Below are positions 50,465-58,451 of a stretch of 64,000 bases of DNA, in pieces (the stretch's first letter is position 1; every line of letters starts with the position of its first letter). This stretch comes from Dehalococcoidia bacterium. Lineage in GTDB: Bacteria; Chloroflexota; Dehalococcoidia; GIF9; UBA5629. The position numbers and the translations under genes were made by a program. The stretch covers positions 682,001 through 746,000 of the forward strand of contig JBAZEK010000001.1 in NCBI GenBank assembly GCA_041653995.1, in the 5' to 3' direction. Below the pieces are notes generated by a model, which saw nothing but the letters and a program-made list of their open reading frames with translations, did no database searches and had not been told where the DNA came from.

Positions 50465-51655
50465 TTAGAAAAACTCGCCTTTATGCAAAAGCTCGCAGAA
50501 CCTGTCAAACGGCATAACTTCCACAGGTCCGAACCGATATGACCGCTGGCCTGAGTACACTCCAATCAGCCTGTCCGCCTTTACCTTATCCGAGGATCCT
50601 AATGACAGCAGTGGTTTTTCCCAGGTACGTTTCCAGCTATCGGCCCTTTTGACCTCGATAGCTACTATGTTCGGTATGGAACCAGTGTTGCTTTTAGAAG
50701 TCTCAACAACAAAATCCACTTCCACACCTGCCGGAGTGCGGTAATAATGCACGGGCCGGTATTTGCGGCTGACCTGGTTATAAACACGCAGTTCATGATA
50801 GACCAGAGTTTCCAGGGCAAACCCCTGTACGCTGCCGTCAAGCGGATTGCGCGCCTGTCCGGCGGCCGTCCGCGCGAGGCCAGGATCGAACCAGTAGAAT
50901 TTAGGATGGGCGGCTTCCCGCACTTTAAGTCCGGCCCGCCAGGCTGGCAGGAAATGTCCCAGCAGTGTATCCACGATGATGGAGAAATATGATTCCACGG
51001 TGCTGCGTGCCGCGCCGGCATCACGGGCGATGTTCTGCATATTGACAACCTGTCCGTTTATTTGCCCGGCCACGGTTATGAACCGCATGAAGGGCGGCAC
51101 GTTGCGCAGCAGGCCCTCCTGCCTTATCTCCTCACGTATATGCGTATCGAGGTAAGCTTCAAGGATGTCGGGCGCCTGCTGCGGGTCGCGCTGGACCATG
51201 GGCAGCGAGCCCCACTCTATAGACGATACCAGATCAAAAGACTTACCCAGCTCTGCAGCGGAGAAACCCTCCATATTCAAAGTGATGGCGCGGCCCGCCA
51301 GCAGGTTGGCTCCCTCCCTGCGCAGCTTACGCGCCGATGATCCGCAGAGCGCGAAACGCCAGCGCCGCGATTCCATCAGTCGATGGACTTCGTCGAGCAG
51401 GGAGGGTATCTTTTGTATCTCGTCCAGCACTATCCAGGAATCATCCGTGAGACCGCCGGCCATGGCTTCCAACCTGTGGGGGTCACGCGATAGCTCAAGA
51501 AAGAGGGATGCATCCAGCAGGTCCAGAAAAAGCGCGCTCGGCAACACGTGTCGCAACCATGTGCTCTTGCCAGTGCCGCGCGGACCGAACAGGAAGAATG
51601 AAACCTCCGGGCATTTCAACAACCTGTGAATATACGTCTTAGCTATGGCATTCAT
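50465..51655 (-). CDS. AAA-family ATPase with DUF4143-like C-terminal domain
   Basis: 396 residues. Walker A GPRGTGKS at 24-31, Walker B WIVLDEIQK near 74, a sensor-like CGSSARKL near 100, and a C-terminal nuclease-like region (RTPAGVEVDFVVET and IVAIEVKRAD, near 310-340) that follows the DUF4143 pattern. The VDFVVE and EVKR strands look like the D...E-x-K site of the PD-(D/E)XK fold, but catalytic activity is not proven. These genes spread horizontally and their cellular role is not settled. It is flanked on both sides by half-copies of the hairpin repeat, and its upstream region holds a perfect 16-base palindrome. Confidence 0.88.
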   Translation of the reverse strand: MNAIAKTYIHRLLKCPEVSFFLFGPRGTGKSTWLRHVLPSALFLDLLDASLFLELSRDPHRLEAMAGGLTDDSWIVLDEIQKIPSLLDEVHRLMESRRWRFALCGSSARKLRREGANLLAGRAITLNMEGFSAAELGKSFDLVSSIEWGSLPMVQRDPQQAPDILEAYLDTHIREEIRQEGLLRNVPPFMRFITVAGQINGQVVNMQNIARDAGAARSTVESYFSIIVDTLLGHFLPAWRAGLKVREAAHPKFYWFDPGLARTAAGQARNPLDGSVQGFALETLVYHELRVYNQVSRKYRPVHYYRTPAGVEVDFVVETSKSNTGSIPNIVAIEVKRADSWKRTWEKPLLSLGSSDKVKADRLIGVYSGQRSYRFGPVEVMPFDRFCELLHKGEFF

Positions 51656-51671
51656 GCATTTTCACACTTCT

Positions 51672-51687
51672 AATGTAATATTACATT
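51672..51687. promoter_or_regulatory. Perfect 16-base palindrome upstream of the ATPase gene
   Basis: AATGTAATATTACATT lies 17 bases before the start codon. A TATAAT box occurs further upstream on the minus strand (51698-51703 in plus coordinates), so the palindrome would be transcribed into the leader. It may be an operator for a dimeric regulator, or an RNA hairpin. Confidence 0.5.
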
Positions 51688-51740
51688 GTATTATCACATT
51701 ATAACTGCACTAATGCAAGTTTTCACGATTATATTTTCCC

Positions 51741-51772
51741 GTCATTGCGAGGCCGAAGGCCGTGGCAATCCT
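51741..51772. repeat. Dispersed hairpin repeat, left half only (copy 6)
   Basis: GTCATTGCGAG through CGTGGCAATCC with no right arm. It touches the stop of the 2-hydroxyacyl-CoA dehydratase subunit gene. With copy 5 it brackets the ATPase gene. Confidence 0.8.
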
Positions 51773-53024
51773 ACCCCTTCCTCTGAAGGAGCATCTCCAT
51801 GAAAGCCCCTGCTCTATCCTCGAACTGCGACATTGAGAAATTGGCGGGGTCCATGTGGTCGGCCTCGATCACCACCGAGGGCACGCCCAGTTCCGCCTGC
51901 AGCGCGCGTTTGATGTCCATCTGTCCCAGCGTGATGGGCAGGCAGGACTTGTTGGAGTGCAGTATCACGCCGTCGATGTGGTAGTCCCGGCAGGCCTTGA
52001 GCACCATGTCCTTTCTGCGTTTCATCGAGACGCAGGACACCATGGGGTAGGACTGCAGCGACTTCATGGCCAGCGCCTCCAGCGGGTTGGAGGTGTCGAG
52101 GCGTATGGACCAGGCCGCTGAGTAGGTCTCGGCCACCACCACGCCCCCGTATCTCTCGAAGTAGTTGAAAAGCCCCAGGTTGTACCACAGCGGTATGTTG
52201 TCCCAGAACAGCCGCACCTTCTCCTCGGCAATGATGCCGGTCTTGTTCTCCGCGCGCTGCTTGACCTCGTCTCTCACCTTCGTAAGATAGTCCACTGCGA
52301 GCTGCGTGCCCTGCCGTGTGACCATCACGAACATCAGTCCCACCTCAGCCGCCGAGATGGGCGTAGGAATGCAGCGCCGGTAGGAGGTGATCTCGTCCCA
52401 CAGTGCGCAGGACTGGTCGGACAGACGCACCACCTCGGCCAGCCTGTCGTAGTCCATCTTTCTGCCGGTAGTCTCGGACAGGAATTCGATGATACGGTGT
52501 ATTTCGCTCAGTGCGTAATCGATGTGGTAGCGCTGGATATTCTCGATCGGCACCTGGGGCAGGTCGGCGTTGAAGGCCTTTGCGTCGGGGAAGCGTTTGG
52601 CGATGTACTGGAAGTTCTTCATGGCGGGAACGCAGCCCGCGCCCGGCACGAAGATCATGTCGGGTTCCGGCAGTCCGTTCAGCGGCACGCCTTCCTCGCC
52701 CATAAGGCCGTTGATATAGCCCACGCAGTTGCGCAGGTAACCGCACAGGTCCGGCGAGAAGCCCATGGACTCGGCGGTCATATAGTTTTTATGAATCAGC
52801 CCGAAGGCGGCGCAGACGGGGGACCAGTTCTCGGGGAAGACCGGCTGCAGGTCCATGGCGTAGAAGATCTCGATCAGCCCGTTCATGGGCGGCATCCAGC
52901 CGATGGGCTTGCCGGCCTTTTTGGCCTCGTGGCCTTCCAGGTAGAACTCGGCCACGATCTTCTGCAGCTCCCTGGCGGTGGCCAGTCGTTTGGTCGATTT
53001 CCCCGTATTCTGCGGTTTATCCAT
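51771..53024 (-). CDS. 2-hydroxyacyl-CoA dehydratase/benzoyl-CoA reductase-type subunit (HgdB/BcrB-like)
   Basis: 417 residues. The fold repeats the family pattern of an N-terminal helical part, a first alpha/beta domain (GWMPPMNGLIEIFYAMDLQPVF near 42) and a second (DGVILHSNKSCLPITLGQ near 355). Conserved Cys are seen in the phrases DLCGYLRNCVGY and NKSCLP, which would hold one half of the 4Fe-4S cluster. The family performs ATP-driven radical reductions: dehydration of 2-hydroxyacyl-CoA or ring reduction. The partner subunit overlaps by 8 bases upstream. The ATPase activator is not encoded in the window. Confidence 0.9.
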   Translation of the reverse strand: MDKPQNTGKSTKRLATARELQKIVAEFYLEGHEAKKAGKPIGWMPPMNGLIEIFYAMDLQPVFPENWSPVCAAFGLIHKNYMTAESMGFSPDLCGYLRNCVGYINGLMGEEGVPLNGLPEPDMIFVPGAGCVPAMKNFQYIAKRFPDAKAFNADLPQVPIENIQRYHIDYALSEIHRIIEFLSETTGRKMDYDRLAEVVRLSDQSCALWDEITSYRRCIPTPISAAEVGLMFVMVTRQGTQLAVDYLTKVRDEVKQRAENKTGIIAEEKVRLFWDNIPLWYNLGLFNYFERYGGVVVAETYSAAWSIRLDTSNPLEALAMKSLQSYPMVSCVSMKRRKDMVLKACRDYHIDGVILHSNKSCLPITLGQMDIKRALQAELGVPSVVIEADHMDPANFSMSQFEDRAGAFMEMLLQRKG

Positions 53025-54150
53025 TTATCATCTCGAAGAAGGCGCCGAAGCGCGTCTTTAGTTGTCCCTCGATGTTGCCGCTCTCGTCCATCTCGATCGG
53101 AAGCACCGCGATGCCCTCGTCCCTCAGTGCCTCCGACAGCGCAGGATAGTCGGCCAGGTGCGGCGTGCAGAACTTCTGAAAGAGGAAGATCACGCCCTTT
53201 GCGCCCGCCCTCTCCACCAGCTCCTTCACCCGCGGGACGCGGTCCTGTATGGTCGAGCGCGACGGGCAGGGGAAGCGGTGCATGTAGCGGTCGATCAGCC
53301 GGTCCATGGGATCCGCGCCCGAGCCGTCGGCCGGTTCGCAATATCTATACCCGTTGCACAGGTCGTCCGCCACCACCTGTCCACCTGCTGCCTCCAGCAG
53401 ATCGAATATCCACATCTGCTCCACAATGCTGCCCGATACCAACACCGGCACACCCCTGACCGGAGCAGCCTTGCCCTTTTCGACTGAAGCCAGAAGATTA
53501 GTCAGATGTTCCAGGTACTCCTCGGGCGGCATGCAGAATCCTGCCTCCATTATTGTGTAAAAGTCGCGTGCCGGCGGAGCGAATATATTTTGCATACGAA
53601 ACTCATGCAGCCGCAGCAGCTTCTTCCTGATCTCCGCATAGAGGTCCAGCGACCGCTTCAGCGATGCATCATTGACCTTTCCACCTGCCGCAGCTAGTTT
53701 ATCTATGAGCTCGTTCAGCGTCTGCCTGTAGAATTTCCTGGCGTTTACATCCGTGTTATACGGCAGCGGCACCGTGTGGAAAGTCTTCAGCCCGCTGTTC
53801 TCCGCCCAGATATTCATCATACCGCACGATATATCGCACGTGTAGCCCTGTATTACGCCCCAGAGATATTTGTACTCGCCGCGCAGCGCCCTCTCCAGCG
53901 AGGTACGCATATAGGGGCAGACGAAGTTGGGGACCAGGCTGCCGGCCTTCTCCACCGTTATCGTGCCGCCATGGATCCGGAAAGGCATGAACACGGCTGC
54001 ATGTATTATCTCAATTGGAGTATAAGTACAGAACCAGCCGAAGACCTTCTGTTTTTCTGCATGGCGAGTGAGCCGCTCCGCCCTATTTGCAACCGCGCCA
54101 ACAAAAGGGACGAAATTGATGGGCATCTTGGCCAATCCAATGCTATCCAT
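53017..54150 (-). CDS. 2-hydroxyacyl-CoA dehydratase/benzoyl-CoA reductase-type subunit (HgdA/BcrC-like)
   Basis: 377 residues, paralogous to the downstream subunit and translationally coupled with it by an 8-base overlap. Cluster-ligand Cys are likely in FVCPYMRT and YTCDISCGMMN, and again in FLFQKFCTPH. The Y-T-P-I-E-I-I-H-A motif near 43 (YTPIEIIHAA) is the usual N-terminal signature. Together they form the heterodimeric reductase that needs an ASKHA-type activator. The substrate cannot be assigned without active-site comparison; candidates are amino-acid-derived 2-hydroxyacyl-CoAs or aromatic acyl-CoAs. Confidence 0.9.
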   Translation of the reverse strand: MDSIGLAKMPINFVPFVGAVANRAERLTRHAEKQKVFGWFCTYTPIEIIHAAVFMPFRIHGGTITVEKAGSLVPNFVCPYMRTSLERALRGEYKYLWGVIQGYTCDISCGMMNIWAENSGLKTFHTVPLPYNTDVNARKFYRQTLNELIDKLAAAGGKVNDASLKRSLDLYAEIRKKLLRLHEFRMQNIFAPPARDFYTIMEAGFCMPPEEYLEHLTNLLASVEKGKAAPVRGVPVLVSGSIVEQMWIFDLLEAAGGQVVADDLCNGYRYCEPADGSGADPMDRLIDRYMHRFPCPSRSTIQDRVPRVKELVERAGAKGVIFLFQKFCTPHLADYPALSEALRDEGIAVLPIEMDESGNIEGQLKTRFGAFFEMING

Positions 54151-54267
54151 AATATACCTATTCCTGACAAAAAGTGTGCCTTATTATTTCACCAAATAAC
54201 GCTGGGAAGGTGAGTCCCACACAGTTTTATATTGCCAGCAGAATATTACCATACAATTTAATGGGGG

Positions 54268-54332
54268 TGACCTTACCCCGTGTTTGGCAGCTCCCCGTTT
54301 TAGAATCCGGTCTTTGTATAAGCCTACTCCAG
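54268..54332 (-). mobile_element. IS3-family 3' end, decayed (left side of methyltransferase island)
   Basis: The terminus TGACCTTACCCC at 54268 is followed by a sequence matching the copy at 62366-62434. Read on the minus strand it gives L-E-stop-A-Y-T-K-T-G-F-stop, the end of the transposase frame (V-E-Y-A-Y-T-A-V-G-F-stop in the other copy). Homology stops 6 bases before the stop codon of the nuclease-like gene. Confidence 0.75.
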
Positions 54333-54337
54333 AAAGA

Positions 54338-55069
54338 TTAACCAAACAATTCTTTTTCTATCAACCTGACATATTTGTTTGCATAAAACATATCTGGCTC
54401 TTGTCTAAAAGGTCTGACTTTCATTTCAAATTGAGGGGAAGCTACATTTGTGCTATCGAATAGTACTAAACCAATTCCGAAAATCACGCATAATGAATCG
54501 ATTCTGGAGATATCCTCTTGCGATGAATCTCTTGGAACTACTATGTATGATTTATGGCTAAACAGTCTGTACGAACAGGCTTGGCCAAACGCCGTAATCA
54601 AGTCTTTAGTATCTACTTTAATCTCTGCCGATACAATTTCGGTTGGAGCTTTTAAGATATCACTGGGAAGTGATTCGCGTTTACCTATCGCGTCAGGCGT
54701 TCCCCATTTATCCCTAAACTTGTTTTTCCCTAGCGCTATAGCTTTTGTACAATCTTCTGCTTCATTCACAAGCCAGTCAGCAAATGGTTGATAGAACATG
54801 TCTTCATGAACTTTCTCAGGTTTAATCCCTTCTTCCTTTATCTCCCTTTCTTTAAAACTGACATGACGAAATACCCCTTTTGCAGGTTTATAAATTTCAT
54901 CTGGATGTTCAGTGTCTAAATCCCAAACGTTCCCATGAACTGTATTGATCGGTATATGTGGACATTGCTCTGAAATTTTTCTTACAAGCTCAGAATAGTG
55001 TATCCCATCAGGGTTCGATATTAATATCTTTAAAGCCGCCGATACTATCTCTTCTTTCCTAGTAGTCAT
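54338..55069 (-). CDS. Winged-helix plus PD-(D/E)XK nuclease-like protein
   Basis: 243 residues from the second ATG, chosen for GGGGAGG eight bases upstream. Residues 1-80 look like a HARE-type or other winged-helix domain (EEIVSAALKILISNPDGIHY, then INTVHGNVWDLD). The C-terminal part shows the restriction-nuclease active-site pattern: D in GTPDAIGKRE (near 130), then E-x-K in IVSAEIKVD, then the conserved Gln in AFGQACSYRL. It is the only nuclease-like gene in the methyltransferase island and so the likely DNA-cutting partner, though no exact family is recognised. AT-rich codons match the island, not the flanks. Confidence 0.75.
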   Translation of the reverse strand: MTTRKEEIVSAALKILISNPDGIHYSELVRKISEQCPHIPINTVHGNVWDLDTEHPDEIYKPAKGVFRHVSFKEREIKEEGIKPEKVHEDMFYQPFADWLVNEAEDCTKAIALGKNKFRDKWGTPDAIGKRESLPSDILKAPTEIVSAEIKVDTKDLITAFGQACSYRLFSHKSYIVVPRDSSQEDISRIDSLCVIFGIGLVLFDSTNVASPQFEMKVRPFRQEPDMFYANKYVRLIEKELFG

Positions 55070-55193
55070 GATGATCCTCCCCATTTATTCACGTATCTGT
55101 TTGATAATATGAGTGATTGCCTTATTTTATAAACCTGTCTTACTTTCTTCACACTATATATTCAAACGATCTGCTATAAAAAGACAAAATAAA

Positions 55194-58100
55194 TTAGACA
55201 CCGTACAAAGCCCTACATATATCCGCGTATGCAGGATATGCTGATAATCCCCTTAGCTTCCGACTGATTACGAGTCTTCGCTTAGCCAAAGGGCCGTTAT
55301 TCGGATCGAGAGCACGTGCGAGCGCCCTATCTTGATTCTTTGCCTCTTGATATTCTTCAATCAGCTTTCGCGTACATGTTACGACATCTTGATGAAGTGT
55401 CTGGTCAGAGTCGTAAGGAGGCGTAACGCCAAAAGGTAATGTGTCAATATGCCTTTTCCCAAATGCTCCGTCTGGTTGAAATTCCCGGATGACATGACTG
55501 ATAGCCTCACTATTGAATAAGCCTGTCAAATAAATAGCTTCCTGTAAAGTATCAACTTGGGCCCAATAGAGAGTCTGATCAACGACTAAACGATCCCAGC
55601 CAAGAGACCTGGATTCGGCAAACGCGGAACAGACTAATTCTCCGCTTCTTCCTGTGAATACAAGGTAGCCAACTTCGCCAATATGCTGTTGGGCAAGCTT
55701 CTCTCTCTTGTTAATCAGATTCCAAACGTCTCCAATTCTCTTGCCGGAACCGAGTGCCATACAAATCTGGCGAAAAGCATTGACTGTGGATGGACCCATA
55801 GTTGCGACATCCACCTCCCCAAGTGGCGCCCATTTACCTCGATCCCTGCGAATTGGGAGCAGAGTAGGAACCGGTGAGTATATTTCAAACGGCGTTAGTT
55901 GATTTGAGGTAAGTACATTAAAGAAAAGATCAGCCGGGAGAACGCAAGGATCAAGGTGAAAATCCGGGAGTCTCTTAGCGTCTTTGACCGTGAATGACAG
56001 TTTACTTGTCTGTCGATCAATAGAACTAATACGCAACTGAGCTCGACCTCGAGACGGCGGAGCATGTGCAATTTCATGGAAATAAATCGTTCTGGGCATA
56101 ATATCGGCCCCCTGTCGGAAATCGGCTGGATGGAAAAATCCTGCGTCTCCCGCGGGACTGATATGCTCACTCCAAGAAATCCGTTTACCACGGACATTCC
56201 GGTAAATTGTCATTGGTGACATACCAATTTCGCTGGCATAGAAACCTGATATCGTATCTAAGAACATAGCCCGAGGATTGCTCTTCGATCCAATCAAGAC
56301 TGCTCCACGGTTTTTGAAGGTAGTCTCCGAAATACGCCATACTTCTTCGACGTCAAAATTAACAGGTTTTAGTGCATGTGCATATTCAGCGAGTCGAAAT
56401 GGATTATGGTTATATCCAGTTCGCACTGAATCGGGCACAATACAAGCTATCCTTGCCCCAGACTGCAAATAGCGGGCGACTGCATGTAGAAGAAAGATAG
56501 TGGCCATTTCAATATGTAGGAACGATGGCCCCGGCGGTTTGATAGAGAATTGTTCGGCCTTGTTTTGTAGAACAAGTTTATATGGGTTATCAGCTATTCG
56601 ACTGAGAGCAAGCCACGGAGGATTAGAAACCAGACCATTAAACTGACCGGCTACTAGGCCTGGCCTGTAGCTATTTCTCAAAATAAAAGCCCAGATACCA
56701 TTACGTCTGTCCCTATTTAGCCGATCAACTGTCTCGGAGAAAGTTCTAAGGAACTCTCTTGCCTTAATAACATCTGTATCCACCAGTTTTGGGCTTGAAG
56801 CAGCTAATGCAACACGTGTTGCTTGATCAAGTTGGGCATCGCTAAGATTAATAGGTGAGTTTCCTCCAGTCATGCCCAACTCATAGGCTTCATCAATAAT
56901 TGCGTCGAATGCTCCCTGGAAAGAAGGCGAGATCAGAAAATGGGGTAGTTCGACAATAGAATCTGCTATCTGTAATTGATGAGTCTCTTGTCCCTCAACT
57001 TCTAGTTGATTAGACAATGGCGTTACCGCAAATAGAGAGTCGGCATTATATATCGGAATTGTTATGGAAAAAGCCCCCAACGGCTCAAGCCAATCACGTG
57101 CAGCTAAAACCCAGCCGATTTTCGCAAGGATAGTAGCCAGAGGGTTAATGTCAAATCCGGTTATAGCCAAGGCTAGTTCCTGAATCCGACGTTCACCATC
57201 GCTTCCTGGAATTATTGAGGCGATGCGTGTTTTTGCCTGTAAGACTGTTTCAACCACCATCGCCCCCGAGCCACAACACATATCAACGAGGCGCGGCATC
57301 TCATTTCCTGGTAAAGATTGCATAACACTTCTCACTAATTCCCGGGCAAGCCAGCGCGGTGTCCATTCCTGACCAAGTAGGATACGTTGAGTGCGTTTTG
57401 CCAATTGGGCCATTAACTGCCCAAATAAATCATCCGAGGGTGCGCTGGCAAAGTCATAAGCTTGTAGGTCATCCTGCATTTTGGTAGCAATCTCTACAAT
57501 AGCTTCAATTAAGGGTGGCTCGTGTAACCAACCAAAATAGTCATATTCGACTAGATTATTTAATCCTCTTGCCTTAAAAAAATAGCCCCTGACTATCGAT
57601 TCAATATACGAGCGATCCCCAATTATAACCTTTCCCTCGAGTGCATCTGCGCAAATGAGCTTGGCAAGGGTAAGTATATAAAGTTCATCGGCATAGTCTG
57701 CACGCTCGAATTTGCCTGCCGATCCACTCGTGCCTACAAAGCTGACGAAACGCTTCCAAAGGTTCTCGATGATATTCCCGTATGTGGGGTTAGCATCAAA
57801 TGCTTGTTCGACCACTAGATGCAAGGGTTCGATGTGGGCGGAACAAAAAGTGCTTTCGAACCCTAAATCAGATTGTATCGCGATGGCTGTCAGAGGTCGT
57901 GCACCCAACCGTGCGAGGTAGCGAATGAGAAAATTGAGAACATTCCTCGCTGCGGCGTCATCGACAAGCGAGCAGTCTACTTGATCGATTTGTTCAAGTT
58001 TTATGTGTGCTCTGCCGTACAAACCGCTTTCGGGTCTTGTAATTGACGCTATTTTATATGCCCGCCAACGAACCGTGTCAGATAGAACACCGACGATCAT

Positions 58101-58451
58101 GTTTGGTTGTCTGTTGTCATTTAGTAACCCAGCACAGTAATCCTGAATCTGTGAATAACCGGCATTAAAATTAGACTGAATTGATATATTGGCCTCATAT
58201 TCGATCGCAGTAGAGTCAACAAGATTATCAACGAAGCCTCGATGAACTGCGCCGTCTCGGTGGAACTGAGTCACTGCTTCGCTGCCCTCTACGTGGAGTT
58301 GAGCCCAACGGGGTCTATATGGAAACATACGATAGATATACGAGGTAAAGTTGCTGCGGACGACATCTTCTGAGGCGCCCCGATCCATCAGTATTATTGC
58401 TTGTCTTAAATAGTCTATTGCGGCAGTGATTTGTTCTGCGTCAAATCTCAT
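55194..58451 (-). CDS. Large N-6 adenine DNA methyltransferase, possible type IIG-like (methyltransferase 1)
   Basis: 1085 residues from the ATG with CGGAG upstream (a TTG 18 bases earlier is possible). Motif I DMCCGSGAMVVE lies near 387 and motif IV as SNPPWLAL near 610, both for the amino-methyltransferase fold. The first 150 residues contain AIEYEANIS and later a Q-rich helix (YSQIQDYCAG), compatible with a fused nuclease or specificity domain but without a confident D...E-x-K. The C-terminal about 400 residues look like a target-recognition region. The downstream start of this gene overlaps the upstream gene's stop by 11 bases. It lies in the AT-rich island. Confidence 0.88.
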   Translation of the reverse strand: MRFDAEQITAAIDYLRQAIILMDRGASEDVVRSNFTSYIYRMFPYRPRWAQLHVEGSEAVTQFHRDGAVHRGFVDNLVDSTAIEYEANISIQSNFNAGYSQIQDYCAGLLNDNRQPNMIVGVLSDTVRWRAYKIASITRPESGLYGRAHIKLEQIDQVDCSLVDDAAARNVLNFLIRYLARLGARPLTAIAIQSDLGFESTFCSAHIEPLHLVVEQAFDANPTYGNIIENLWKRFVSFVGTSGSAGKFERADYADELYILTLAKLICADALEGKVIIGDRSYIESIVRGYFFKARGLNNLVEYDYFGWLHEPPLIEAIVEIATKMQDDLQAYDFASAPSDDLFGQLMAQLAKRTQRILLGQEWTPRWLARELVRSVMQSLPGNEMPRLVDMCCGSGAMVVETVLQAKTRIASIIPGSDGERRIQELALAITGFDINPLATILAKIGWVLAARDWLEPLGAFSITIPIYNADSLFAVTPLSNQLEVEGQETHQLQIADSIVELPHFLISPSFQGAFDAIIDEAYELGMTGGNSPINLSDAQLDQATRVALAASSPKLVDTDVIKAREFLRTFSETVDRLNRDRRNGIWAFILRNSYRPGLVAGQFNGLVSNPPWLALSRIADNPYKLVLQNKAEQFSIKPPGPSFLHIEMATIFLLHAVARYLQSGARIACIVPDSVRTGYNHNPFRLAEYAHALKPVNFDVEEVWRISETTFKNRGAVLIGSKSNPRAMFLDTISGFYASEIGMSPMTIYRNVRGKRISWSEHISPAGDAGFFHPADFRQGADIMPRTIYFHEIAHAPPSRGRAQLRISSIDRQTSKLSFTVKDAKRLPDFHLDPCVLPADLFFNVLTSNQLTPFEIYSPVPTLLPIRRDRGKWAPLGEVDVATMGPSTVNAFRQICMALGSGKRIGDVWNLINKREKLAQQHIGEVGYLVFTGRSGELVCSAFAESRSLGWDRLVVDQTLYWAQVDTLQEAIYLTGLFNSEAISHVIREFQPDGAFGKRHIDTLPFGVTPPYDSDQTLHQDVVTCTRKLIEEYQEAKNQDRALARALDPNNGPLAKRRLVISRKLRGLSAYPAYADICRALYGV

